Positions 53,489 through 61,989 of a stretch of DNA of 64,000 nt are shown piece by piece. Source of the stretch: Pseudomonas delhiensis (lineage in GTDB: Bacteria; Pseudomonadota; Gammaproteobacteria; Pseudomonadales; Pseudomonadaceae); contig NZ_FZPC01000001.1 of the NCBI RefSeq assembly GCF_900187975.1, forward strand, positions 362,944 through 426,943. The letters run 5' to 3'. Numbering within the stretch: position 1 is the first letter of the stretch; every line of letters begins with the position of its first letter. A program made the translations under genes and the position numbers. The notes beneath the pieces are model-generated. The model had not been told where the DNA came from, ran no database searches, and saw only the letters and a program-made list of their open reading frames with translations.

Positions 53489-54397
53489 TCAGAGCACCCC
53501 GTCGTTGCGCGGCCCGCCGAAGCGCGCCGCGAGTTTCAGGTACAGGCCGATGATCGCCAGCATCATCGCCACCAGGGTCATGGCCACGGCGCTGCCGAAC
53601 GGCCAGTTGCGCGATTGCAGGAACAGGTCGACCAGGGCGTTGCCGACGAAGAACACCTTGCCGCCGCCGAGGATCGCCGGGATCAGGAACTCGCCCATGA
53701 GCAGGATGAACACCAGCATCACCCCGGTGATCACCCCCGGCGCCGACAGCGGCAGGGTCACCCGGCGGAAGGTCTCGAAGGCACTGGCGCCGAGGTCGCC
53801 GGAGGCTTCCAGCAGGCGCTTGTCGAGCTTCTCCAGGGTCACGTAGATGGGGAACACCATCAGCGGCAGGTAGCCGTAGACGATGCCGATCAGCACCGCC
53901 CAGGGCGTGTTGATCAGGCGCACGTCGGCGATGCCCAGGCTCTCCAGCAGCGCCGGGATGCCGCGGCCGCTGAGGATGAAGATCCAGGCGTAGGTGCGGA
54001 TCAGGAAGCTGGTCCAGAACGGCACTATCACCAGGGTCAGCAGCAGCGACTTGTTGCGCCGCACCTTCACCGCCAGGAAGTAGGCCAGCGGGTAGGCCGC
54101 CAGCAGGCAGGCCAGGGTGCCCAGCGGCGCCAGGGTCAGGGTGTTCCAGAAGGCCTGGGCGCGCGAGCCGAGGTTGAGGTAGTTCTCCAGCGTCAGCCCG
54201 CCGCCGTAGCCGCCCACGGCGCTGCGCTCGCCGAAGCTGAAGACCAGGATGATCACCAGCGGCATCAGCAGCAACAGCAGGAACCACAGGGTGGAAGGCA
54301 GCAGCAGGAGCAGCGTGACGCGGCGGCCGAGGCTTCTCGCCGGTGCGGCCGCGGGCGTCGCGGCGGCCTGCTGGGGGGCGCTGACAGCGATGTTCAT
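53489..54397 (-). CDS. ABC transporter permease, PotB type
   Basis: A 302-residue permease with six helices and EAA loop EASGDLGASAFETFRRVTLPLSAPG. ERSAVGGYGGGLTLENYLN is the periplasmic loop of PotB-like proteins. The start MNIAVSAPQQ was preferred over an upstream in-frame ATG that would run into a REPIN. The N-terminal 30 residues are alanine-rich and cytoplasmic. It partners with the next permease, 1 bp apart. Confidence 0.9.
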   Translation of the reverse strand: MNIAVSAPQQAAATPAAAPARSLGRRVTLLLLLPSTLWFLLLLLMPLVIILVFSFGERSAVGGYGGGLTLENYLNLGSRAQAFWNTLTLAPLGTLACLLAAYPLAYFLAVKVRRNKSLLLTLVIVPFWTSFLIRTYAWIFILSGRGIPALLESLGIADVRLINTPWAVLIGIVYGYLPLMVFPIYVTLEKLDKRLLEASGDLGASAFETFRRVTLPLSAPGVITGVMLVFILLMGEFLIPAILGGGKVFFVGNALVDLFLQSRNWPFGSAVAMTLVAMMLAIIGLYLKLAARFGGPRNDGVL

Positions 54398-54435
54398 GTT
54401 CGATTCCCTACGCATTGAGTTGCATGGGCCCTCCC

Positions 54436-54503
54436 CTGTAGGAGCGAGCTTGCTCGCGAACATCGCCATGCCGAAGCGGTTCGCGAGCAAGCTCGCTCCT
54501 ACG
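54436..54503. repeat. REPIN between binding-protein and permease genes
   Basis: CTGTAGGAGCGAGCTTGCTC faces its reverse complement over 68 bp, inside a transcribed gap of the ABC-transporter operon. Such a structure could raise the stability of the upstream binding-protein mRNA relative to the permeases. Confidence 0.88.
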
Positions 54504-54514
54504 GAGGGCCGTCC

Positions 54515-55657
54515 TCAGGCGGCCTTGAAGCGCGCCATCAGCTCGGCCCGCGCCGGGCTGGTGAGGGTCGCCGCGGCGCCGAACTCCAGGGGCGACAGGC
54601 GCTCGGCCGCCGGGTACATGATCGGGTCGTCGAGCATCTCCTTGGGCAGCAGCGCGTCCACCCGCTTGTCGCCGCTGGGGTAGCCGTGGGCCAGGACCTC
54701 CAGCTTGTTGTGCTGCGGGTCGAGCAGGTAGTTGATGAAGGCGTAGGCGGCGTCGCGGTGCTCGGCGCCCTTGGGGATGGCGAAGAAGTCGCTCCAGATC
54801 TCGCCGCCCTCCTTGCCCAGCACGAAGGTCATGTCCGGGTTGTCGCGGTGCAGCTGCGAGGCGTCGCCGGTCCAGGCCATGGCCATCCAGGCGTCGCCGT
54901 TGCGCAGCGAGGGCTGGATGTCGGAGTTGATGGCGAACAGGTGCGGCTTGGCCTTGATCAGCAGCTTCTCGGCGTCGGCCAGCTCCTTCTCGTCCACCGA
55001 GTTGAAGCTGTAGCCGTAGTACTTCAGGGCGTTGCCGATGGCGGTGAGCTGGTAGTCGTGGACGATGGTGCGGCCCGAGGCGCTGGTCAGGGTCAGGTCC
55101 CAGAACTGTTTCCACGAATCGAGGCTGTCCTTGATCCGGCTGGCGTCGTAGACGATGCCGGTGGTGCCCCAGTTCTTCGGCACCGCGTAGACCTTGCCGT
55201 CCACCGTGCCCTGGGCCATGAAGCGCTGCTCGAAGGCCTTGGCGTCGAAGTTGGGGATGCGCGAGAGGTCCAGCGGCTCGATCAGCCCCAGCTTCACGTA
55301 GGTGCTGATGGTGTAGTTGGTCGGCACGAAGACGTCCCAGCCGCTGCCGCCGGCCTGCAGCTTGGCGAGCATCTCCTCGTTGGAGCCGAACACGTTCATC
55401 TGCACCCGCGCGCCGGTGGCCTTGGCGAAGGCCTCGAAGTTCTCCGGGCTGTGGTAGTTCGGCCAGGTGGCCAGGGTCACGCGGTCGCCGAGGTTGCCGC
55501 TCTGCCCGGCATAGGCCTTGCCCAGCAGCAGGCCCGGGGTGTTCGCCGCCACCGCCGCCGCCGCCAGGCCCAGGCCGGTGCGGCCGAGGAACTCGCGGCG
55601 GGTGATGGAGCCGTTTTCCCAGCTGCGCATCGTCTTGATGAAACTCTTCTTGTCCAT
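54515..55657 (-). CDS. Periplasmic polyamine-type binding protein with Tat signal
   Basis: A 380-residue PotD/PotF-family binding protein. Its N-terminus has a twin-arginine signal, SITRREFLGRTGLGLAAAAV near residues 17-36, so export may be Tat-dependent rather than Sec. LATWPNYHSPENFEAF and AVPKNWGTTGIVYD belong to the two-lobe ligand cleft. WTGDASQLHRDNPDM and FFAIPKGAEHRDAAYAFINYLLDP follow. The gene lies between the ATPase and permease genes. Aspartate/glutamate residues that bind amines are plausible, but the ligand is not fixed by sequence. Confidence 0.88.
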   Translation of the reverse strand: MDKKSFIKTMRSWENGSITRREFLGRTGLGLAAAAVAANTPGLLLGKAYAGQSGNLGDRVTLATWPNYHSPENFEAFAKATGARVQMNVFGSNEEMLAKLQAGGSGWDVFVPTNYTISTYVKLGLIEPLDLSRIPNFDAKAFEQRFMAQGTVDGKVYAVPKNWGTTGIVYDASRIKDSLDSWKQFWDLTLTSASGRTIVHDYQLTAIGNALKYYGYSFNSVDEKELADAEKLLIKAKPHLFAINSDIQPSLRNGDAWMAMAWTGDASQLHRDNPDMTFVLGKEGGEIWSDFFAIPKGAEHRDAAYAFINYLLDPQHNKLEVLAHGYPSGDKRVDALLPKEMLDDPIMYPAAERLSPLEFGAAATLTSPARAELMARFKAA

Positions 55658-55728
55658 CGTCACTCCCCGCCTGTCTGCTGTGGTTATGGTTGGATCGTCC
55701 AGGGCCGCGCCGGGCGCAGCCGCATTGC

Positions 55729-56844
55729 TCAGAGGCCCATGGCCAGGCCGCTGGCCTGGTTCCAGCCGACCTGTACCCGCGCGCCGTGCTCGAAGGCCGC
55801 GCCGGCCTCGGCGCCCTGCCGCGGCACGCGAACGCAGACGATGCCGAAGGCTTCGGTGCGCACCCGGTATTCGGTGAGGTTGCCCAGGTAGATGCGGTCT
55901 TCCACGCTGCCGCCCAGGCGCACCTCGCGGGCCAGCTCGGCGCCGGCGGCGGCGATGCCGACCAGCTCCGGGCGCACCGCGATGCAACCCTCGCTCTGCG
56001 GCGCCAGGGCCGGGCCGGTGGGCGTCTGCGGGCTGCTCAGCTCCAGGCCGGCGGCGGTGGCGAGCACCACGCGGCTGCCGTCGACGCGGCGCACGGTGCC
56101 GCCGAACAGGTTGGATTCGCCGATGAAGTCGGCCACGTAGCGGCTCGCCGGCGTTTCGTAGAGGGCCTCGGGACTGGCGGTCTGGATGATCAGGCCGTCC
56201 TTCATGATGCTGATGCTGTCGCTCATCGACAGCGCCTCTTCCTGGTCGTGGGTGACCAGCACGAAGGTGATGCCGACCTCGCGCTGCAGGCGCAGCAGCT
56301 CCGACTGCATCTCCTTGCGCAGCTTGCGGTCCAGCGCCGCCAGGGGTTCGTCGAGCAGCAGCACGGTGGGCTTGTTGACCAGCGCGCGGGCCAGGGCCAC
56401 GCGCTGCTGCTGGCCGCCGGACAGCTCGTGGGGCTTGCGCGCGCCGAAGCCGGACAGGCGCACCATCTCCAGCGCCTCGTCGGCCATCCGGCGCTGCGCG
56501 GCGCGGTCCGGGCGCGGGGTGCGGTAGCGCAGGCCGTAGGCGATGTTCTCGGCCACGCTCAGGTGCGGGAACAGCGCGTAGTGCTGGAACACCATGTTCA
56601 CCGGGCGCCGGTGCGCGGGCACCCCGGCCACCGCCTGGCCGGCCAGCAGCACCTCGCCTTCGCTGGGCTGCTCGAAGCCGGCGATCATCCGCAGGGTGGT
56701 GGTCTTGCCGCAGCCGGAGCTGCCGAGGAAGGAATGGAAGGCCCCGCGGCGCACCCTGAAGTTCAGGCCGTTGACCGCCTGCACGCTGCCGTAGCGCTTG
56801 ACCACGTTGCGGAACTCGATGTCGAAAGCCTGGCTGGAATCCAT
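55729..56844 (-). CDS. ABC transporter ATPase, PotA type
   Basis: A 371-residue nucleotide-binding subunit. Walker A is GSSGCGKTT near residue 38, the signature is LSGGQQQRVALARAL, Walker B is LLLDEPLAALD, and the H-loop is VTHDQEE. The C-terminal TOBE domain (about 285-365) is typical of PotA and MalK types. It is the first transporter gene after the LuxR-type regulator, and a palindrome lies 70-85 bp upstream of its start. Confidence 0.93.
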   Translation of the reverse strand: MDSSQAFDIEFRNVVKRYGSVQAVNGLNFRVRRGAFHSFLGSSGCGKTTTLRMIAGFEQPSEGEVLLAGQAVAGVPAHRRPVNMVFQHYALFPHLSVAENIAYGLRYRTPRPDRAAQRRMADEALEMVRLSGFGARKPHELSGGQQQRVALARALVNKPTVLLLDEPLAALDRKLRKEMQSELLRLQREVGITFVLVTHDQEEALSMSDSISIMKDGLIIQTASPEALYETPASRYVADFIGESNLFGGTVRRVDGSRVVLATAAGLELSSPQTPTGPALAPQSEGCIAVRPELVGIAAAGAELAREVRLGGSVEDRIYLGNLTEYRVRTEAFGIVCVRVPRQGAEAGAAFEHGARVQVGWNQASGLAMGL

Positions 56845-56913
56845 CGCCGCACGCCCCTTCGGTGGCTGTTCTTGTTGCCGGTCACGCTAGCAATGGGGCT
56901 TTCGGGGTGTATA

Positions 56914-56929
56914 TATCCCTCGGGGGATA
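56914..56929 (-). promoter_or_regulatory. Palindrome upstream of the PotA-type gene, candidate operator
   Basis: TATCCC-TCGG-GGGATA is a perfect inverted repeat 70-85 bp before the potA-type start, next to an A/T-rich TATATA stretch that may hold promoter elements. The adjacent LuxR-type regulator is the obvious candidate binder. Confidence 0.45.
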
Positions 56930-56950
56930 GATGCCGCGCACACGGCCTAC

Positions 56951-57001
56951 CTGTAGGAGCGGGCCCTGCCCGCGATTTCGCGCGCAGGGCGCGCTCCTAC
57001 A
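56951..57001. repeat. Inverted REP pair
   Basis: CTGTAGGAGCGGGCCCTGCC and GGCGCGCTCCTAC arms face each other between the regulator stop and the transporter promoter region, where they could terminate the regulator transcript. Confidence 0.8.
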
Positions 57002-57019
57002 TGGGCATGGCGCGGGCTA

Positions 57020-57838
57020 TCAGCCCGTGGCGCGCATCTCGCCGGCGTCGTCCTGCCCGGCCAGCTCGCGGATGAACAGGCCCAGCAGCTCCGACTGGCT
57101 GCCGATGCCGAGCTTGGCGTAGATGTTCTTGCGGTGGATCTTCACCGTGCCGGGGCTGATGTCCAGTTGCTCGGCCACCGAGGCGCTGGAGTGGCCGCGC
57201 AGCAGCAGCTGGACGATCTCCTGCTCGCGCGCGGTGAGCAGCTGCGCGCCGAACTGGTCGAAGGCCTCGCGGATCTTGTAGTCCAGGTCCTGCGCCGGGC
57301 GCGGCTGGGCGCGGCGCAGTTCCCAGGCCTCGCGCACCACCTGCTCCACCGCCGGCCGGGCGCAGTCCAGCAACTGCATCTCGTCGCGGCTATAGGCCGG
57401 GCTCGAAGCCTTGCGCATCAGCGACAGCACCGCCTTGGCGCCGCCGGCCAGGTCGACGAAGAAGGCGATCTCCTCGGTCAGGCCGGTCTGCTGGTAGTAG
57501 GTCTGGTAGTACTCGCCCAGGTAGAAGTGGTCCGGGGCGAACTGGCGCAGGCGCCACAGGCCCGGCGCCTGGTTGCGGGTGCAGGCGAGGTAGAAGGGGT
57601 CGAGCAGGTAGGGGCCGACCTGGTAGTCCTGCACGTAGACGTGGCGCACGTCCGCCGGGAAGGTGTCGAACAAATCCAGCGGGCGGTGGTTGCCCTCGTA
57701 GACGAAGAGCACGAAGTGGTCCACCGGGCAGGCCTGCTGCAGCCACTGGCTGAGGCCGAGCAGGCGCGGGCGTCCGGGGGCGAGCGGGAGCAGCTGGGCG
57801 AGCCCGCCGGTCCAGGCTTTGAGTTCCTTGTGGCGCAT
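57020..57838 (-). CDS. LuxR-family transcriptional regulator
   Basis: A 272-residue regulator. The C-terminal helix-turn-helix (about 205-265) is LLTAREQEIVQLLLRGHSSASVAEQLDISPGTVKIHRKNIYAKLGI, seen in pieces, of the NarL/LuxR type. The N-terminal 190 residues have no receiver-domain signature and probably bind a ligand. A longer frame would begin at a GTG 36 bp upstream; the ATG MRHKELKAWTGG is preferred. It precedes the ABC-transporter/ALDH operon on the same strand and is its likely regulator. Confidence 0.86.
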   Translation of the reverse strand: MRHKELKAWTGGLAQLLPLAPGRPRLLGLSQWLQQACPVDHFVLFVYEGNHRPLDLFDTFPADVRHVYVQDYQVGPYLLDPFYLACTRNQAPGLWRLRQFAPDHFYLGEYYQTYYQQTGLTEEIAFFVDLAGGAKAVLSLMRKASSPAYSRDEMQLLDCARPAVEQVVREAWELRRAQPRPAQDLDYKIREAFDQFGAQLLTAREQEIVQLLLRGHSSASVAEQLDISPGTVKIHRKNIYAKLGIGSQSELLGLFIRELAGQDDAGEMRATG

Positions 57839-57854
57839 AGGCTGTCGTTCTTGT

Positions 57855-57873
57855 TGTGTGCGCGGTGCACACA
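57855..57873 (-). promoter_or_regulatory. Inverted repeat at the LuxR-type regulator start, possible autoregulatory site
   Basis: TGTGTGC and GCACACA are exact complements around a GCGGT spacer, 17-35 bp upstream of the ATG. A TATAGT hexamer lies immediately upstream on the minus strand and may be the -10. The site would overlap the transcription start, suiting repression. Confidence 0.4.
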
Positions 57874-57997
57874 CTATAGGCGTTCAGAATTGCGCACGGA
57901 AATGCAGGTTTTGCGCCAGTATCCTGAAAGCCCGCCAGCCGCGGCCCGCAGCGCGAAGGCCTGCGGGCCGGCGCACCAGCACGATGCGCCCCGCCCC

Positions 57998-59332
57998 TCA
58001 GCGGCCCTTCGGCTTGCCCTTGCCCGCCGGCGCCCTGGCGAAGCCCGGCGCCTTGCGCACCGCCTTCACCTGCGGCTTGTCGGCCAGCAGGTCGCCCAGG
58101 TGGATCTTGCCCGGCCTGGCCTCGGGCACCTTGGGCTGCTTGGGTTTCTTCGGCTTCTTCAGCACCTGGCCGCCGGGCGCGGTCTGCGGCACCCGGTGGT
58201 CCGGCTCGAAGCCCTCTTCCTCGCGGCGCGGCAGGGTCTGGCCGATCAGCGTCTCGATGGCCGCCAGCTGCTGCACCTCGTCGGCGCACACCAGCGACAG
58301 GGCCTGGCCGCTGGCGCCGGCGCGGCCGGTGCGGCCGATGCGGTGCACGTAGTCCTCGGCGACGATGGGCAGGTCGAAGTTGACCACCAGCGGCATCTGG
58401 TCGATGTCCAGGCCGCGGGCGGCGACGTCGGTGGCCACCAGGAAGTCCACCTCGCCGTCCTTGAACCGCTGCAGCGCGCGCAGGCGCGCCGGCTGCGGCT
58501 TGTCGCCATGGATGGAGTCGGCGGCGATGCCTTCGGCCTGGAGCACGCCGACCAGTTCGTCGACGCCCTTGCGCGTCTTGGCGAACACCAGGGCCTGGCG
58601 CCAGCCCCGGCTGTGCAGCAGGTGCAGGAACAGCTCGGCCTTGCGCTTCTTGTCCACCGGCACCAGGTGCTGCTTCACCGTCTTCGCCGCGGTGTTGCGC
58701 GGCGCCACCTCGATGGTAAGCGGGTCGCGCAGCAGCCCCTTGGCCATCTGCCGGATGACCTCGGAGAAGGTGGCGGAGAACAGCAGGGTCTGGCGCCGCG
58801 CCGGCAGCGCGGCGAAGACCTCTTCCAGCTCGCGGGCGAAGCCCAGGTCGAGCATGCGGTCGGCCTCGTCCAGCACCAGCGCCTGCAGCTGGCCGAACTT
58901 CAGCGCGTTCTGCCGGTACAGGTCGAGCAGCCGGCCGGGGGTGGCCACCAGCAGGTCGACGCCCTTGCGCAGCTTCATCATCTGCGGGTTGATGCTCACT
59001 CCGCCGTAGGCCACCGCCGTGCGCAGCGGCAGGTGCTGGCCGTAGGCGCGGAAGCTGTCGTGCACCTGCTCGGCCAGTTCGCGGGTGGGCACCAGCACCA
59101 GGGCGCGCACCGAGTTGGCGGCCACCTGCGGGCCTTCCTGCAGCAGCTTCTGCAGCAGCGGCAGGGCGAAGCCGGCGGTCTTGCCGGTGCCGGTCTGCGC
59201 CGCGGCCAGCAGGTCGCGGCCCTTGAGCACCGCCGGGATGGCCTGGGCCTGCACCGGGGTCGGGTTCTGGTAGCCGAGGCCGTCGAGGGCGCGCAGCAGG
59301 GGTTCGATCAGGCCGAGGGCGGCGAAGGTCAT
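57998..59332 (-). CDS. rhlE: DEAD-box RNA helicase, RhlE type
   Basis: A 444-residue helicase. The Q motif F...LGLIEPLLRALDGLGYQNPTPVQ opens it, then AAAQTGTGKTAGFALP (motif I), PTRELAEQV (Ia), LDEADRMLD (II, DEAD), FSATF (III) and YVHRIGRTGRAG (VI). The C-terminal 80 residues are basic and low-complexity (KKPKKPKQPK), for RNA binding. Several Pseudomonas paralogues exist, so the rhlE symbol marks the family rather than a specific locus. The start MTFAALGLIEP was chosen. Confidence 0.9.
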   Translation of the reverse strand: MTFAALGLIEPLLRALDGLGYQNPTPVQAQAIPAVLKGRDLLAAAQTGTGKTAGFALPLLQKLLQEGPQVAANSVRALVLVPTRELAEQVHDSFRAYGQHLPLRTAVAYGGVSINPQMMKLRKGVDLLVATPGRLLDLYRQNALKFGQLQALVLDEADRMLDLGFARELEEVFAALPARRQTLLFSATFSEVIRQMAKGLLRDPLTIEVAPRNTAAKTVKQHLVPVDKKRKAELFLHLLHSRGWRQALVFAKTRKGVDELVGVLQAEGIAADSIHGDKPQPARLRALQRFKDGEVDFLVATDVAARGLDIDQMPLVVNFDLPIVAEDYVHRIGRTGRAGASGQALSLVCADEVQQLAAIETLIGQTLPRREEEGFEPDHRVPQTAPGGQVLKKPKKPKQPKVPEARPGKIHLGDLLADKPQVKAVRKAPGFARAPAGKGKPKGR

Positions 59333-59377
59333 GGAGCACTCACGCAACGGAAGGTGGAATGGCCGGCATTGTAGCCG

Positions 59378-59854
59378 CTAGTGGCGCAGCAGCAGCTCGC
59401 CTTCGATGGGCACGTAGCGCGTTGCCGAGCGGATCAGCGCCTGGGCGGTCAGGCCGGGCACGCCATAGGCGGTGGCCGTCTTGCCCTGGGCGCGGACGCG
59501 TTGCAGCAGCAGGTCGAAGTCGCCGTCGCCGGAGCACAGGACGATCTCGTCCACCCGCGCCACGGCGTCGAGCACGTCGATGGTGATGCCCACGTCCCAG
59601 TCGCCCTTGGCCGAGCCGTCGCTGCGCTGGATGTAGGGCTTGAGCTTCACCTCGAAGCCGAGGTTGCGGAGGATCTGCTGGAACTGCTGCTGGCGGGGGT
59701 CGCCACGGTCGATGGCATAGGCGTAGGCCTCGACGATGCGGCCTTCGCGGCTCAACTCGGCCCACAGGGCGGCGTAGTTGAAATGGCAGCCGTAGGCCTG
59801 GCGAACCGTGTAGTAGAGGTTCTGCACATCGGCGAACAGGGCGAGGGTTTTCAA
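59378..59854 (-). CDS. NYN-domain (LabA/DUF88-like) protein
   Basis: A 158-residue PIN-like NYN-domain protein. ALFADVQNLYYTVRQAYG supplies the first acidic metal ligand, KGDWDVGITIDVLDA the second, and VLCSGDGDFDLLLQRVRAQGK the third. These domains are predicted RNases. The start is taken as the TTG at 59854, just before the conserved KTLALFADVQN; no ATG is available without adding an unmatched 29-residue extension. It lies 46 bp upstream of the helicase on the same strand, suggesting a shared RNA-related task. Confidence 0.82.
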   Translation of the reverse strand: MKTLALFADVQNLYYTVRQAYGCHFNYAALWAELSREGRIVEAYAYAIDRGDPRQQQFQQILRNLGFEVKLKPYIQRSDGSAKGDWDVGITIDVLDAVARVDEIVLCSGDGDFDLLLQRVRAQGKTATAYGVPGLTAQALIRSATRYVPIEGELLLRH

Positions 59855-59941
59855 CGGCGGCTCCGGATCAGGCGGTGGGCGCGCATTATCGCAGCCCACC
59901 GCCGCGCCGCCAGCCCCGCGTCGTCGGCGCGGGGCATCCAC

Positions 59942-60664
59942 TCAGCTGAACATGTCGCCGTCGTCGTCGAAGAAGCTGGAGTCGTCGGCGAAGCCGCCAT
60001 CGTCGTAGTTGGTGTCGCTGAAGCCGTTGTCGGCATAGCGGTCACCGTCGAGGAAGGACTGGCCGGAGTCGTCCAGCCCGGCGGGCTGCTCGGCCGGCAC
60101 TTGTTCCTGGATCACCTCGACGATTTCCTGCGGCTGCGAGTGGTGGAACATGTTGGTCAGCAGGTCCGCCACCACCATGCCGCCGGCCACGCCCGCGGCG
60201 GTCTGCAGGGCGCCACGCAGGAAGCCGCCGCCCTGGGCGGGCGCGGCCTGCGGCGCGGCGGGGCGGAAGTCGTTGGGGTTGCTGGCGTAGCCGGCATTGC
60301 CGCCGGGCTGGGAGAAGCGCGTCTGGCCCCAGCCGTCCGGGCGCTGCTGCGCCTGCTGCGGCTGCGGCGCCGCCTCGCGCTGGCCGCCGCCGAACAGGCC
60401 GGCGAGGAAGCCGCCGCTGCTGGGGCGGTTCTGCTGCAGGCTGGCGACCTGGGCTTCCAGTTCCCTCACGCGCTGGTCCAGGCGCTTGATCGCCGCTTCC
60501 TGGATCAGCATCGCCTGCGCCATGTAGTAGGGCGCGGCCGGCTGGCGCACGAGATGCTGGTTGATCTGCGCCTCGGCCTGGGCGTCGCGCGGCGCGGATT
60601 GCCGCTCGGCTTCCTGCAGGCGGGTGAACAGGCCATCGATCAGGGTTTGCTCTTCGGAATTCAT
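59942..60664 (-). CDS. DUF2076-family periplasmic-type ligand-binding-like protein
   Basis: A 240-residue protein beginning MNSEEQTLIDGLFTRLQEAE, the DUF2076 signature. Residues about 60-85 form a helix (RLDQRVRELEAQVASLQQ, partly coiled coil). The middle is a Gln/Pro/Gly-rich linker with GGFLAGLFGGGQ and GGFLRGALQTAAGVAGGMVVADLL, which may be membrane-active. The C-terminal 50 residues are acidic and Asp/Phe-rich. Function is unknown. The upstream extension to 60757 is not supported by homologues. Confidence 0.78.
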   Translation of the reverse strand: MNSEEQTLIDGLFTRLQEAERQSAPRDAQAEAQINQHLVRQPAAPYYMAQAMLIQEAAIKRLDQRVRELEAQVASLQQNRPSSGGFLAGLFGGGQREAAPQPQQAQQRPDGWGQTRFSQPGGNAGYASNPNDFRPAAPQAAPAQGGGFLRGALQTAAGVAGGMVVADLLTNMFHHSQPQEIVEVIQEQVPAEQPAGLDDSGQSFLDGDRYADNGFSDTNYDDGGFADDSSFFDDDGDMFS

Positions 60665-60835
60665 CTGGGGCCTCGAGTGAGCACCGGGGGTGGGAACGAT
60701 CACAAGATTGGATCGGCCGGCGAAAAAACAAGTTCCGGCCGATGAAATCTTCTTCATCCGCGCTATCGGGGGCTCTGGCCTGGGCCGCCGGGCTTGGGTT
60801 AGAGTCGATTGCCACCTGGCCTTCTAGACGAGCCG

Positions 60836-61489
60836 ATGAATCCCATCTCCATCCTGCGCGACACCTGGTACTTCTTCAGCCGCCACATCGGCACGCTGCT
60901 GCCGCTCTGCCTGCCCTGGATCGTCCTGGAGACGCTCACCCAGCAGCAGCTGAGCATGGCCGCCAATTCCCAGCAGTTCGCGCCCTGGGGCATGGCCGCC
61001 GGGTTGATCTTCTACCCCATCTACACCGCCAGCCTGCTGCTCTACCTGGTGGACTTCGGCGAGGGCCGCCAGCGCGGCGTCGGCGAGCTGTGGCGCGCGG
61101 CGCTGCGCCTGTGGCCGGCCTTCGCCCTGCTCTCGGCGCTGAGTTCGCTGCTGATCGTCATCGGCCTGTCGCTGATGGTGCTGCCGGGCATCTACGTGAT
61201 GATCAAGCTGGCCTTCGCCGAGGTGCTGCTGGTCAAGCGCGGCCTGCGCCCTATCGACGCCATGCGCGAGAGCTTCCGCCTCACCGGCGGGCATTTCTTC
61301 CTGCTGCTCACCACCGTGCTGGTGATCCTCGCCCCCACCTGGGCCCTGCAGGGCTGGATCGAGCAGCTGAGCGAGAACGCCCTCGGCTACAGCCTGGCGC
61401 TCAGCGCCCTCAGCGGCTTCTTCCAGCTGCTGCTGACCGTCGCCGCCTACCGCATCTACATCCTCGGCCCCGAGCGCGAGGAAGCCTGA
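60836..61489 (+). CDS. YciC-family integral membrane protein
   Basis: A 217-residue inner-membrane protein with about five or six helices. It begins MNPISILRDTWYFFSRHIGTLLPLCLPWIVLE, seen in pieces, and has the DAMRESFRLTGGHFFLLL motif near 140-160 that marks UPF0259/YciC proteins. Function is unsettled; outer-membrane lipid homeostasis has been suggested for E. coli YciC. It is divergent from the DUF2076 gene with 171 bp between. Confidence 0.85.
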   Translation: MNPISILRDTWYFFSRHIGTLLPLCLPWIVLETLTQQQLSMAANSQQFAPWGMAAGLIFYPIYTASLLLYLVDFGEGRQRGVGELWRAALRLWPAFALLSALSSLLIVIGLSLMVLPGIYVMIKLAFAEVLLVKRGLRPIDAMRESFRLTGGHFFLLLTTVLVILAPTWALQGWIEQLSENALGYSLALSALSGFFQLLLTVAAYRIYILGPEREEA

Positions 61490-61547
61490 GGCAGACTCCG
61501 GCGCGGGCGGCTAACCTTGTCCCTCCCGACCGCGCCAGGAAGCTGCC

Positions 61548-61973
61548 ATGAGCGACGACCTCATCCCGCCGAGCTGCATTTCCCACGTTTCCATCGGCAC
61601 CAATGACTACGACCGTGCCCGCGCCTTCTATGACGCGGTGCTGGCCACGCTCGGCTGCCGCCGGGTGATGGAGCACCCCGGCGCCGTGGCCTATGGCCGC
61701 GAGTTCCCGGAGTTCTGGGTGCAGACGCCGCTGGACGGCGCGCCGGCCAGTGTCGGCAACGGTACCCACATAGGCTTCATCGCCGGCAGCCGCGAAGCGG
61801 TGGATGCCTTCCACGCAGCAGCCCTGGCCCACGGCGGCCACGACGACGGCGCGCCGGGCCCGCGCCCGCACTATGGCGAACCCTACTACGGCTGCTTCGT
61901 CCGCGATCCGGACGGGCACAAGGTCGAGGCCACCTTCTGGGACCTGGGCAAGGCCATACCGCACACCCACTGA
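61548..61973 (+). CDS. VOC-family protein (glyoxalase fold)
   Basis: A 141-residue VOC protein. HVSIGTNDYDRARAFYDAVLATLG opens with a likely metal-binding His, and YYGCFVRDPDGHKVEATFWD carries the second-half His and Glu. NGTHIGFIAGSREAVDAFHAAAL links them. This set of ligands is consistent with an active metalloenzyme, though the substrate is unknown. It stands alone, 58 bp after the YciC-type gene, and is convergent with the SDR gene. Confidence 0.86.
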   Translation: MSDDLIPPSCISHVSIGTNDYDRARAFYDAVLATLGCRRVMEHPGAVAYGREFPEFWVQTPLDGAPASVGNGTHIGFIAGSREAVDAFHAAALAHGGHDDGAPGPRPHYGEPYYGCFVRDPDGHKVEATFWDLGKAIPHTH

Positions 61974-61989
61974 GGGGCGCGGCTCAGCG

